DNA of 64,000 nt from Halomonas sp. TD01 (GCF_923868895.1 NZ_OV350343.1:930001-994000), one strand, 5' to 3'; shown: positions 35,104 through 43,602, counted from the first letter of the stretch. Notes: generated by a model from the letters alone, not told the origin. A program made the numbers and translations.

Positions 35104-35727
35104 ATGGGCACGGTCTGCTTTATTGTTGATGCGTCAGTCACAGGTGTCCTTTTACCACGTCACCTGCGCGCTATTCGCCAAACAGGCTTAGCAGACCACA
35201 TCTTTCCCATTATCGTGACAGGCCCCACCGCTGATCCGCGCATTTCACACTTTGAGCAGCGCTACCGTGTTCATTTTCTTATTACGCCTTCCCAGCCATT
35301 AGGCGAAAGGATCAACCAAGCAGCGTATCTCAGCCAAGCGGATTGGCTGCTGATTGCGATGCAGCAACAGACGCTAGAAGCCAAACTGTGGTGTTTACTT
35401 TATCCCCAGTTAGACACGTACACGCTGGATGCATTTCTGATAGGCAGCGAACCCCCCCGTCTATCTGAGCGGCTATTCCAACGTTTCTTAGGCACAGGCG
35501 TTGCCGTTCCTCCTTACATAGCCATCAAGCGCACGTGGTTAGAACGGTTAGGAGGCCTAGACCCAGAACTAGATGAAACAGCGCTTACCGATTTACTACA
35601 GCGCCTTTATGCATGCTCTACCCGTTTACAAACGTTCAGCCTGGAAGCATCAGGTCTTAACCGCGACTCACCATCAATAAGTAGCAAGCCCTACCGACCT
35701 CCTCCCTCCTCGCACACAGACACTTAA
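35104..35727 (+). CDS. Degenerate GT2-like protein (hypothetical)
   Basis: 207 residues. Overall alpha/beta pattern of a GT-A (family 2) glycosyltransferase: a first strand VCFIVDASVTG, a middle WLLIAMQQQTLEAKLW in the place where GT2 enzymes have D-x-D, and ERLGGLDPELDETALTDLLQRL like the G-G-F-D-E-x-x acceptor region. The D-x-D metal motif is not evident, so catalysis is doubtful. Start supported by AGGAA. Monocistronic. This is fold-level resemblance only. Confidence 0.5.
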   Translation: MGTVCFIVDASVTGVLLPRHLRAIRQTGLADHIFPIIVTGPTADPRISHFEQRYRVHFLITPSQPLGERINQAAYLSQADWLLIAMQQQTLEAKLWCLLYPQLDTYTLDAFLIGSEPPRLSERLFQRFLGTGVAVPPYIAIKRTWLERLGGLDPELDETALTDLLQRLYACSTRLQTFSLEASGLNRDSPSISSKPYRPPPSSHTDT

Positions 35728-35757
35728 TGCCATCTTTATGCATGAGTGGCACGCTGG

Positions 35758-36783
35758 TTAGACGTTCAAACGCTTGCCAAATAGCATTGCCCCCGTCGTC
35801 GTGGTATTAACCATGTTATTCAATACGATAGAGCCAATACCGCCGACAAGAATTAACAGCACAGCATAGGCTAGGAGCGGCAATGTAAAAGGCCCCACGA
35901 CGGTATCGGTTAACGCGAAAAACATAGGGTGGGCCAAATAAATACCAAACGAGTACGCATTGATATAACGCACCCAGCATGGCGCTTTGCGACCTTTTAA
36001 ATAATGCATTAACCAAAGTGTAAACAGCACAAAGAAAGGTATTACCCACACCTCTTTTGAAGAGAAAGCTATCCAACCTGCGAACGTGAGTGCAATGATC
36101 AGCGCCACAAACCCAAGTAACCAAAAGGGACGCGATAGCCTTTGCATCCATTTAGGTTGCTCGAACGGATCGGCCTGAGGGGCCAGCGGGTAATAGCGAA
36201 CTAACACCAACGCCAGAAAAAACAGATATATCCATCCCAGCGGCGCAATCCATAACAGATATCCAGGCGGCTCAACGTCCAACCAATACGCCACCCCCCA
36301 GTATGCCATGCTAACTAAGCACCCACCCCAGAGCCACGGCACAGGATTAAAGCGCCACAACCGAAAGTGGGTATAGCACCAATACGCCGCGTAAAACTGC
36401 ATGGCAATAATCAAAAAATAGCCATGCCATCCCGCATAAATAAAATACTCTTTAGCATTGTTTATAAAATCGACAGGGTTATCGCTATTCGCTAACCGCA
36501 CCCACTCTGCCGTCGAGTAAATAAAGCCGTACACAAAATATGGCAGCATGACGTATTTAACGCGCTGAAGAAGAAAACCAGGAGGTACCTGTTTATCGTA
36601 TCGAACGGCAAAAACAAACACCGAGATAAACAAAAATATGGGCGTACCCAGCACCAGAGGAAGTCGCATTAGGTCGGTGACTACATTATCAACGCGCTGA
36701 TTCAAGTGATCCAACCAATGAAACAGGAATACCGCGATACACCCGTAAGCACGCAGCCAATAAATCTCCTCGATTTTTTGCAT
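35758..36783 (-). CDS. Acyltransferase 3 family membrane protein
   Basis: 341 residues with about ten membrane segments. The N-terminal EIYWLRAYGCIAVFLFHWLDH holds the family's Arg and the catalytic His in the first helix; LGTPIFLFISVF and SFGIYLAHPMFF are the later conserved stretches. These enzymes O-acylate sugars or lipids at the membrane (OafA-like), here without a fused SGNH domain. The target is unknown. Divergent from the esterase gene with a shared 117-base promoter region. Confidence 0.88.
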   Translation of the reverse strand: MQKIEEIYWLRAYGCIAVFLFHWLDHLNQRVDNVVTDLMRLPLVLGTPIFLFISVFVFAVRYDKQVPPGFLLQRVKYVMLPYFVYGFIYSTAEWVRLANSDNPVDFINNAKEYFIYAGWHGYFLIIAMQFYAAYWCYTHFRLWRFNPVPWLWGGCLVSMAYWGVAYWLDVEPPGYLLWIAPLGWIYLFFLALVLVRYYPLAPQADPFEQPKWMQRLSRPFWLLGFVALIIALTFAGWIAFSSKEVWVIPFFVLFTLWLMHYLKGRKAPCWVRYINAYSFGIYLAHPMFFALTDTVVGPFTLPLLAYAVLLILVGGIGSIVLNNMVNTTTTGAMLFGKRLNV

Positions 36784-36900
36784 CCGCTCCCTCTCTGATT
36801 CCTTGGCATCAGTCCGTTGGCTGCTACCTTCAGTAAATTGAACAGGGACTCACTCTGCGTTGTCCGACTTCGATAACGCCATTAAATTCCGGGAGGCTTC

Positions 36901-37836
36901 GTGTTTGGAACATCGAAAAAAAGACCCGTTACCCTGCTAGCACGACATATTACGGGCCTAGTGAGTTGGCTTTTATTAAGCACTCACGCCTTAGCAGGCG
37001 ATGTTTCCTACCAACAGTTCTTCTCGCCTACCTTAGGCCATGACTACCCTTATACCGTGTATTTACCTGATAACTATGACACGGAAGCGTCTACGCCTTA
37101 CCCAGTGGTTTATTTACTTCATGGATCGTTTGGAAACGAGAGAGACTGGGTGGCACGGGGCAAACTCCCCCAAACAGCTGACCGCTTAATCGCAGCTGGC
37201 CACCTGCCACCGGCGGTATTTATCATGCCCGGCAGCCGCAGTTGGTGGGTAGATGGATACAACGAGGCAGCACGCAGCGCTTTCTTTGACGACTTACTGC
37301 CGCATATTGAAAGCACCTATCATGTCGGGAGTGAACGCCACTTGCGAGGCGTTGCGGGATTATCTGCCGGAGGTTACGGCGCGCTTAATTTTGCCCTAGA
37401 GCGACCCGATCTGTTCGCAGCTGTTGCCGCCCTAAGCCCGGCCAGTTACGCGCCAACGCCGCCTGCTAATTCATCGGCACGCCGCCACCCAGCATTTTTA
37501 AACGAACAAGGCCAATTTGACCGCGAACGCTGGGAAGCTCTTAATTACACGGCTCACCTAGAGGATTACCGGCTACAAGTCACACCACGAACAACCGGAG
37601 CGCGCGACATATCACCAGTGCCGCTTTATATCAGTGCGGGGCGGAGCGATGTTTACGATGCAGAATTTCACGCCCGCCTGTTACGCCAAACGATGGAACG
37701 CATTCAGCCGGGCGACGTGAGACTTGATCTTTACCCCGGTGGCCACACCTGGCGCGTATGGCGAGCCAGCCTTCCTGCCGCCTTAAACTTTATGTTTCAG
37801 CATATCGATCAACCTGCCGTTGATTCCACTGAATAA
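36901..37836 (+). CDS. Secreted esterase (PF00756-type alpha/beta hydrolase)
   Basis: 311 residues with a GTG start behind GGGAGG. Signal peptide to about residue 32 (STHALAGD). The esterase D-like core has YPVVYLLHGSFG (oxyanion), nucleophile Ser in GLSAGGYGALN, an Asp in SAGRSDVYDAEF and His in YPGGHTWRVWR. It resembles feruloyl/acetyl-xylan-type or mycolyltransferase-like esterases. Periplasmic or secreted; substrate unknown. Divergent partner to the acyltransferase, so add and remove acyl groups is a possible link (inference). Confidence 0.82.
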   Translation: MFGTSKKRPVTLLARHITGLVSWLLLSTHALAGDVSYQQFFSPTLGHDYPYTVYLPDNYDTEASTPYPVVYLLHGSFGNERDWVARGKLPQTADRLIAAGHLPPAVFIMPGSRSWWVDGYNEAARSAFFDDLLPHIESTYHVGSERHLRGVAGLSAGGYGALNFALERPDLFAAVAALSPASYAPTPPANSSARRHPAFLNEQGQFDRERWEALNYTAHLEDYRLQVTPRTTGARDISPVPLYISAGRSDVYDAEFHARLLRQTMERIQPGDVRLDLYPGGHTWRVWRASLPAALNFMFQHIDQPAVDSTE

Positions 37837-38020
37837 AGCACCGCTTGGTTAAATGAAAAACAGCGGCCCAGCGCCGCTTCGCTCTCTTCCGACAACCAAT
37901 CAACGACACGCCGAAAGGCCGCATTGCCCTGCACACCAGACGAGCGGGGTATTAAACGCTCAACGACAAAACGGCGTCACCGACGGTTCAAATAGCGCAT
38001 GACAAGGGGTCGTCCAAGAT
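37809..38020 (-). pseudogene. Remnant of a LysR-type regulator C-terminus
   Basis: On the minus strand 55 codons run to a stop at 37809 and read ...RFVVERLIPRSSG and AAFRRVVDWLSEESEA, which looks like the end of a LysR regulator (AF..WL.EE pattern). Just upstream, in another frame, LFEPSVTP appears, suggesting one frameshift. The rest of the gene is missing. The tail overlaps the 3' end of the esterase gene. Confidence 0.4.
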
Positions 38021-38143
38021 CCCCTGACGGTCACTTTAAGCGCTCACCCCACCAGTGTCCGTGCGCATTGGCTCAATTGCATCAACGCACACTACACTTA
38101 AACCTCACGCTACGTGATACCGCTCAGCAAAAGGACACTGACA

Positions 38144-38458
38144 ATGCATCAGCATATCGAATGGGATGAACCAGGCAGCGCAAGCGTCGCAGAGTTTTTT
38201 AAAAATGACCCAGACCATAAACCACCCTACCCAGGCGCCATGCTCTCTGCCCGTTACCAAGGCCGCATTGTGCGAGTAAAAGTAGAAGTCTATCGCGATG
38301 AAGATGCCGTCAGCATTGGCAGCGTCGCCGCCATACTTGACCGTCAAGGGCACCACCACGACACACACCACAAGCTGAAGGTAGGCGATATCGTCCGACT
38401 TCCCGATGACAAGCGCGCCATGGAACGCTGGGAAGACGACGAGGACGACAAAGAGTAA
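38144..38458 (+). CDS. Hypothetical protein, 104 residues
   Basis: Start chosen at MHQHIEWDEP because AAGGA lies nine bases upstream; an earlier in-frame ATG at 38114 lacks this. It is a small soluble protein with a beta-rich centre (SARYQGRIVRVKVEVYRDEDA, VGDIVRLPDD) and an acidic tail (WEDDEDDKE), as in many halophile proteins. It contains many His (HHHDTHHK). No known family recognised. Confidence 0.7.
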   Translation: MHQHIEWDEPGSASVAEFFKNDPDHKPPYPGAMLSARYQGRIVRVKVEVYRDEDAVSIGSVAAILDRQGHHHDTHHKLKVGDIVRLPDDKRAMERWEDDEDDKE

Positions 38459-38662
38459 CTATCCACAAAGGAAATGCCCCACCACTGTGCGCGGCACGCC
38501 TAAAGCACGCCCACTACCACGTTTCGAGTAGCGCGTGGTAAGCCTCAGGCGCACCCGCGAAAGCACCGCGCAACGGTGCATCTTCAAAACTGCCTGGGCG
38601 CAGCGCACTGTGGCGGCTCTATCCGTTGGAGCGTTTAATATAGCTTAGTCGCCTGTGCGGGG

Positions 38663-38683
38663 GTCGGGCGTCGGTGGCCCGAC
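38663..38683 (+). terminator. GC-rich hairpin
   Basis: GTCGGGC (38663-38669) pairs with GCCCGAC (38677-38683) around a 7-base loop, followed by TTTA. It may be a weak terminator left from a lost gene. Confidence 0.4.
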
Positions 38684-38695
38684 TTTACAACTATC

Positions 38696-38731
38696 AGCGG
38701 TTCATCCCCGCGGGTGCGGGGATGAACCGCT
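38696..38731. repeat. Orphan type I-E CRISPR-repeat-like palindrome
   Basis: A 16-pair perfect inverted repeat with a 4-base loop. On the minus strand it contains CCCCGCACCCGCGGGGATGA followed by ACCG, identical to the 3' 24 bases of common type I-E repeats; the 5' side instead mirrors the 3' arm. There is only one copy, no spacers at repeat spacing and no cas genes. Confidence 0.65.
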
Positions 38732-39051
38732 CAAGGCTTAGTTGGGCAGCAAGACGTTGCGTCAGCGGCCTATCGGGAGAAAGCAATAACCAACCCACGG
38801 CAGCTACATCTAGGCTGTGATATGGCAGAAGATGGCACTCGACAGCGCCTCCCTTAGCTTGCGCTTTGCCCCAGTAGTGATAGTAAGCCACCGCTTCCCC
38901 TCCACCGTTTTTCTAAGAACTCCATCTAACCACCCTTCCCTCTGCAACTCCATTGATCTTCGTCATACTTAGGCCACCCCTATTCCACACTAACCTTCAC
39001 TGATAGCGTGCTACGCTTAGCGCTATTTCTCCTACGATCAGGTGTTTTCTC

Positions 39052-39732
39052 ATGCGGTGTATTCGTCTTTCACGCTCTGCGCTGGTGGCTTTCGCACTGG
39101 CGCTGTTTGCCTTGTCAACACAGGCTCAGGCACAAGCCCCAACGTCTACTGACTGGGCGGCTTACGATGACGTGTTTGAGCGTGGGGCGAACCATGCAGC
39201 GTTGTGGGGGGCAGGCTGGACGGGGATTTATGCGGCAAGTTTTGCGCTGAATGCTTACCAATCGAGCGAAGCAAGTAACCGCGATGACCGCTTTGATGCG
39301 CGCGTGGGTGTAGTGAAGTCGGCGTTGGCATTGGGTGGCATGCTGATCGATCGACAGCCGCATCAGGCGGCATTGGTTGAGTACGAGCGGTTGAAGGCAC
39401 GTGGTGAGTTAAGTGGCGTACAGGCACTCGGCTTGGAACTTGCCCAGGCGGAGCAAGAGCGCCGTGGGCTTGAGACGCGCATTAGTTCACTGGTGGTCAA
39501 TAGCCTAGCCGGGGCCGTGATTGCCGCCGACGGCCGTGCACGGGATGGCGCAGTGAACTTTGCCACCGGCATGTTGGTAAGTGAGCTGCAAATTTGGACG
39601 CAACCTAACCAAGCTTCCAGTGCCATTAACCGTTTTCAGCCTGCTCGCCTATCGGTTGGGCCTGTTACCTTGCACGGCGAATATGCGTTGCTAGTCTCTC
39701 CCCAGCAAATTGGCGCTGCTTGGCGCTATTAG
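39052..39732 (+). CDS. Hypothetical exported protein, 226 residues
   Basis: Signal peptide 1-28 (ending TQAQAQA), then a mostly helical mature part with several small-residue-rich hydrophobic stretches (HAALWGAGWTGIYAASFALNAY, SLVVNSLAGAVIAAD) and a final beta-like segment. It resembles no family I can name. Conserved-looking composition and a clear gene start support it being real. Monocistronic before the zinc operon. Confidence 0.7.
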   Translation: MRCIRLSRSALVAFALALFALSTQAQAQAPTSTDWAAYDDVFERGANHAALWGAGWTGIYAASFALNAYQSSEASNRDDRFDARVGVVKSALALGGMLIDRQPHQAALVEYERLKARGELSGVQALGLELAQAEQERRGLETRISSLVVNSLAGAVIAADGRARDGAVNFATGMLVSELQIWTQPNQASSAINRFQPARLSVGPVTLHGEYALLVSPQQIGAAWRY

Positions 39733-39880
39733 CCGCTTATTGCTAGCCGCATATCATGGCCATGTAAGAGGCACGTTTATTCGCCCGCTTGGTACTGTCA
39801 GCACGATTTAACATTGTCAGTGCAATAGGATTGTCAGCACACCAGGAGCGCGTAAAATATCGGCCTCTTTTTTGGTTTCA

Positions 39881-39905
39881 CCAATTGTTATGTTATAACT
39901 TATTT
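39881..39905 (+). promoter_or_regulatory. Zur-box-like operator of the zinc uptake operon
   Basis: GTTATGTTATAAC (39887-39899) is a perfect GTTAT-N3-ATAAC dyad, close to the gammaproteobacterial Zur core TGTTATANTATAACA. It lies 28 bases before the first gene of the zinc operon, where zinc-loaded Zur would block transcription. Confidence 0.7.
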
Positions 39906-39926
39906 ATTGGTTAGCGAGGACACTCA

Positions 39927-40076
39927 ATGAGTGAGCATATGCATCGCCATAACAAGGAAGGTCCTTGTCATTTTTCGCTGATGTCGTTATCCGCCACGAA
40001 GCGGTTGGGCTTGGTGGCACTGCCGCTGTTGGCGTTGTGGGGTTTAGTGGTATGGGCAAGTGGGTGGCCGCTATGA
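39927..40076 (+). CDS. Small His-rich membrane protein heading the znu operon, 49 residues
   Basis: A GAGGA site lies eight bases before the ATG. The N-terminus MSEHMHRHNKEGPCH carries three His and a Cys-His pair, suited to zinc, followed by one membrane helix (about 27-46: GLVALPLLALWGLVVW). The stop overlaps the znuC start (ATGA), so it is translationally coupled. It lies directly behind the Zur-like box. Family not recognised. A role as zinc-sensing or transporter-accessory peptide is inference. Confidence 0.7.
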   Translation: MSEHMHRHNKEGPCHFSLMSLSATKRLGLVALPLLALWGLVVWASGWPL

Positions 40077-40807
40077 GTGAGCGTTCACTTTCACGCCTGC
40101 AGCTGCATGACCTGCACCTTGCCCAAGGCGGGCGCACGGTGCTTGAGCATGTAGATGGTGACATAAAGCCCGGTGCTATTACGGCGCTTATCGGCGCCAA
40201 CGGGGCGGGCAAGAGCACGTTGATTCAGGCGGTTATGGGAGAATTGCGGCCTATTAGCGGCAACGTGATTTGCACCGTTGATAAAGCACGCCGTGCATGG
40301 TTGCCACAGCAGCTAGCTCTGGACCTTACCTTTCCAATGAGCGTGGAAGAGTTGGTGATGACCGGCAGTTGGCCAAGCCACGGGGCGTTGAAGGGCTACT
40401 GTGCGGCGCATTATCGCAAGGGTCGCGACATCATGGCGCGCTTGGGTATTTCTCATTTGGCCCACCGCCCTTTGGGTGAGCTTTCCGGTGGCCAGCGCCA
40501 GCGGGCACTGATTGGCCGCACGTTGATGCAGGAAGCGGAGCTTTTGTTACTGGATGAGCCGTTTGCCAACGTGGATAGCGATACGGTGGATATCTTGATC
40601 CGTATTTTGCGCCAAATGGCCGATGAAGGCGTGACAATCATTATTGTGCTGCACGATATGGATCATCTGAGCCGCCTAGCCGATGAAGTTTTGATGCTGA
40701 ATGGTGGCCATGGTCGCTGGGTCGCGCCTAGCGCGCTTAATCACCAACATGCATCGGCCAAAGTCGTGCCGTTTGCTTTGGGAGGGCGTCATGCTGGCAC
40801 TGCTTGA
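40073..40807 (+). CDS. znuC: Zinc ABC transporter ATPase ZnuC
   Basis: 244 residues from the ATG at 40073, which overlaps the small gene; a longer in-frame version would run through it. Walker A GANGAGKST, signature LSGGQRQR, Walker B LLLLDEPFANVD and H-loop VLHDMDH are intact. It energises zinc import through ZnuB. The end overlaps znuB by 17 bases. Confidence 0.92.
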   Translation: MSERSLSRLQLHDLHLAQGGRTVLEHVDGDIKPGAITALIGANGAGKSTLIQAVMGELRPISGNVICTVDKARRAWLPQQLALDLTFPMSVEELVMTGSWPSHGALKGYCAAHYRKGRDIMARLGISHLAHRPLGELSGGQRQRALIGRTLMQEAELLLLDEPFANVDSDTVDILIRILRQMADEGVTIIIVLHDMDHLSRLADEVLMLNGGHGRWVAPSALNHQHASAKVVPFALGGRHAGTA

Positions 40808-41681
40808 TGCATGGTTTGTTGCCCCTTTCGATTATGGCTTTATGCGTCGTGCGGTCGTGGGTGGCTTGGCACTTTCGCTGGCTGCCCCGCCGCTGGGCGT
40901 GTTTCTGGTGTTAAGGGGTATGAGCCTGATTGGCGATGCAATGGCCCACGCTATTTTGCCTGGGGTGGCACTAGGCTTTTTGCTAGCCGGGTTCTCTCTG
41001 CCGGTGATGAGCGCTGGCGGCGTTCTGTTCGGCGTGATGGTGGCGTTACTTGCCGGGGCCGTGTCGAAAATGGGCGGTCAGCGGGAAGATGCAGCTATGG
41101 CGAGTTTTTTTATTATCTCGCTGGCGGCCGGGGTATTACTCATATCCATGGGCGGCAGTAGCGTGGACTTAACCCATGTGCTGTTCGGCTCGATTTTGGC
41201 GATTAACTCCACAGCGTTACTGCTCATTGCCTCTATCAGCACGCTGATAGTGATTATTCTGGCGATTATTTTCCGCGCGCTGGTCGTGGAGTGCTTAGAC
41301 CCACTGTTTTTACGCGGGCAAAGCCGCCGTAGCAGCTGGGTACATAGCGTTTTTCTAGGGCTATTGGTGCTGAATTTAACCGCGGGTTTCCAAACCTTGG
41401 GCACGTTAATGGCCGTGGGCTTAATGATGCTGCCTGCCACTGCGGCGCGGTTTTGGAGTAAGCGGCTGGAAGGTTTGATAGGTATTGCCGTGGTATTAGC
41501 CATGATCGCTAGTACCGGCGGGTTATTGATTTCGTTTCATCTTGATACCCCGTCAGGGCCGAGCATTATTTTGCTGGCTGGGGTGGGCTATCTACTGTCG
41601 GCACTGTTCGGCCGCTATCACAGCTTAGCCGCTAAGCTGCGGCGTAAGACAACGCCGTTAGCACTTGAACAGTCGTCATAA
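40791..41681 (+). CDS. znuB: Zinc ABC transporter permease ZnuB
   Basis: 296 residues, ABC-3 type permease with about eight membrane segments. Start at MLALLDAW behind GGAGGG. GMSLIGDAMAHAILPGVALGF is the conserved ABC-3 signature near residue 45-65, and GTLMAVGLMMLPATAARFW is a later conserved stretch. Partner of ZnuC and ZnuA. Confidence 0.92.
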   Translation: MLALLDAWFVAPFDYGFMRRAVVGGLALSLAAPPLGVFLVLRGMSLIGDAMAHAILPGVALGFLLAGFSLPVMSAGGVLFGVMVALLAGAVSKMGGQREDAAMASFFIISLAAGVLLISMGGSSVDLTHVLFGSILAINSTALLLIASISTLIVIILAIIFRALVVECLDPLFLRGQSRRSSWVHSVFLGLLVLNLTAGFQTLGTLMAVGLMMLPATAARFWSKRLEGLIGIAVVLAMIASTGGLLISFHLDTPSGPSIILLAGVGYLLSALFGRYHSLAAKLRRKTTPLALEQSS

Positions 41682-41709
41682 CTCTTTGTTATCTTTAAAG
41701 GAGCATTGT

Positions 41710-42768
41710 ATGTCGCTTTTCTCTTCGTCGCGCTGGTGGGTGGGTGTTTCTGCCATGTTGGCACTGCCTGCAGCAATGGCTAACGACCGCGTTCAGGTGG
41801 TTACCAGCTTCTCTATTTTGGCCGATATGGTCGAAAACGTGGGCGGCGAGCATGTTGAGGTGACATCGCTTGTCGGCCCTGACGGCGATGCTCATGTCTA
41901 TTCGCCAAGCCCAGGCGACGCCCGTGCGTTGGCCGGCGCTGATGTGGTGGTCTTTAACGGATTGCTGTTTGAGGGCTGGATGGAGCGCTTGATTGAGTCG
42001 AGCGACTATACGGGCGCACTGGTCACCGCAACGAACGGCATTCAGCCCCGCGCCTTTGCCGAGCACGACCATGACGACCATGGGCATGACGACCATGGGC
42101 ATGACGACCATGGGCATGACGACCACGGGCATGACGACCACGGGCATGACGACCACGGGCATGATGATCTCAGCCACGACGAGCATGACCACGGCGATGA
42201 TGATCCGCACGCTTGGCAAGATATGCAGCAAGCAAAGGTCTACGTTACCAATATTCGCGATGGTTTAATCGAAGCCGACAGCGCCAATGCTGAAAGCTAC
42301 CAGGCCAACGCCGAGCGTTATTTAGCGGAGATTGACGAGGCTGATCGTGAAATTCGTGACGTGTTGAGTGACATTCCCGCTTCCGCCAGTGTGATTACTG
42401 GCCATGACTCGTTTGGTTACTTCTCTAACGCTTATGGGGTCAACTTCCTTTCACCGGTCGGCCTTTCTACCGAAGCTGACCCCAGCGGCGCCAGCATGGC
42501 CGCACTTGTGGATGTCATCGAACAGGAAAACGTGCAGGCCCTGTTCCATGAAAACATGACCAACCAGGCGATCATCAATCAGCTCGCCGAAGAAACCGGC
42601 CTACCGATTGCTGGCACGCTGTATGCCGATGCACTGGCCAGTGAAGGCGATGCCGGCACTTACCTAGGCATGATGCGTCATAATGCGAACGTGCTGCACT
42701 CAGCATTGGCTCAGCCGGGTCATGACGATCATGCTCATGAACACGACCATCATGGTCATGATCATTAA
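41710..42768 (+). CDS. znuA: Zinc ABC transporter binding protein ZnuA
   Basis: 352 residues from MSLFSSSRWW behind AAAGGAG. Signal peptide to AAMA. Cluster 9 binding protein fold with metal His in DAHVYSPSP, HAWQD, GHDSFGYF and an Asp/Glu near the C-terminus. A long His/Asp-rich loop (HDDHG repeated) lies at about 120-160 and a second His-rich tail ends the protein. It captures periplasmic Zn2+ and hands it to ZnuB. The repeated loop is longer than usual. Confidence 0.93.
   Translation: MSLFSSSRWWVGVSAMLALPAAMANDRVQVVTSFSILADMVENVGGEHVEVTSLVGPDGDAHVYSPSPGDARALAGADVVVFNGLLFEGWMERLIESSDYTGALVTATNGIQPRAFAEHDHDDHGHDDHGHDDHGHDDHGHDDHGHDDHGHDDLSHDEHDHGDDDPHAWQDMQQAKVYVTNIRDGLIEADSANAESYQANAERYLAEIDEADREIRDVLSDIPASASVITGHDSFGYFSNAYGVNFLSPVGLSTEADPSGASMAALVDVIEQENVQALFHENMTNQAIINQLAEETGLPIAGTLYADALASEGDAGTYLGMMRHNANVLHSALAQPGHDDHAHEHDHHGHDH
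42070..42159 (+). repeat. Six tandem 15-bp units coding HDDHG in znuA
   Basis: Unit CATGACGACCAYGGG repeats six times, the first three with CAT and the last three with CAC at the fourth codon. It encodes the metal-binding loop and is prone to copy-number change. Confidence 0.9.
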
Positions 42769-42787
42769 GCGAAAAAGTTAACTATTG

Positions 42788-42815
42788 AATACCGCCGCTT
42801 GGCGGTATTTTTTTG
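42788..42815 (+). terminator. znu operon terminator
   Basis: AATACCGCC (42788-42796) pairs with GGCGGTATT (42801-42809) around GCTT, followed by a T run. Confidence 0.88.
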
Positions 42816-42888
42816 CGTTGCATTTTTCCCCGAGGATGGGGAGACTTGCACCACTGCTGCGAATTCACCCCTGCAAAGAGCCAACACC

Positions 42889-43581
42889 ATGCGCCTGAAC
42901 GCCGATTTTAGCCACTTTGCCTGTGTCACGCCGGATCAGTATCGTTGGGTGGACTCCCCCAGTGCTGGTGTGGAGCGCATGATGCTAGACCGCATTGGCG
43001 ACGAAGTAGCCAGAGCCACTAGCCTGGTACGCTACGCGCCGAATAGCCAGTTCAGCCGCCATACTCACGGCGGTGGTGAAGAGATTTTGGTGCTGGATGG
43101 GGTCTTTGCCGATGAACACGGCCGCTATCCGGCAGGCAGTTATTTGCGCAACCCGATTGGCACTGGCCATACCCCGCAAATAGGCGAAGAGGGGGCACTA
43201 ATTTTGGTGAAGCTGCACCAGTTTGATGAAAATGACATTCTTCAGTTGGCAGTGCCTGCCCACCGCTTACCCTGGCAGCCCGACCGGCGGCCCGGCATTA
43301 CTTACAAAATGCTGCACACTTATAGTTCAGAACAGTATGGTCCAGAGCGGGTCAGCCTAGAGCGTTGGGAAGCCAATACACTGGTGTCTTATCCGCCGCT
43401 TGCCGGTGGTTTAGAGCTTTTTGTGCTGGAGGGCTCGCTACTCAGTGACGGGCAGGAGTACTCTACCGGCAGTTGGTGCCGCTACCCAGTAGGTGCGGCA
43501 CCTCAGTTACGCGCGGGTAGCGAAGGCGTGCAGCTTTATTTAAAACGCGGGCACTTAGCCGCTGTTAAGCTACCCAGCTAA
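42889..43581 (+). CDS. ChrR-like cupin protein (two cupin repeats)
   Basis: 230 residues from the ATG at 42889; an upstream in-frame start would lie in the znu terminator. Two ChrR-type cupin halves: the first with FSRHTHGGGEEILVLDGVF and a metal set of His/His/Glu, the second with GLELFVLEGSLLSDG and less complete ligands. ChrR's C-terminal cupin binds zinc and senses singlet oxygen; this stand-alone protein lacks the anti-sigma domain. Role unknown. Confidence 0.85.
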   Translation: MRLNADFSHFACVTPDQYRWVDSPSAGVERMMLDRIGDEVARATSLVRYAPNSQFSRHTHGGGEEILVLDGVFADEHGRYPAGSYLRNPIGTGHTPQIGEEGALILVKLHQFDENDILQLAVPAHRLPWQPDRRPGITYKMLHTYSSEQYGPERVSLERWEANTLVSYPPLAGGLELFVLEGSLLSDGQEYSTGSWCRYPVGAAPQLRAGSEGVQLYLKRGHLAAVKLPS

Positions 43582-43602
43582 TCTACAAAACTGTTTACAA
43601 AT

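Larger units (their letters stand above)
38459..39051. other. 593-bp region without intact genes
   Basis: Holds a 34-codon minus-strand open stretch ending at 38514 (PLRGAFAGAPEAYHALLETW) that looks protein-like but is too short to assign, a GC-rich hairpin (38663-38683), the CRISPR-repeat-like palindrome (38696-38731) and the promoter of the next gene. It appears to be decayed DNA. Confidence 0.5.

Noticed and set aside
38514..38618. 34-codon minus-strand fragment ending HALLETW as a named pseudogene
   Set aside because: Too short for family assignment; an open stretch of this length can occur by chance in GC-rich DNA.
38600..38760. A CRISPR array
   Set aside because: Only one repeat-like unit is present, with no second repeat at a 61-base period and no cas genes in the window.
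38694..38891. 65-codon minus-strand open frame ending RFIPAPAGMNR
   Set aside because: The last residues are a translation of the CRISPR-repeat-like palindrome, a well-known source of false genes; the rest has no protein character.
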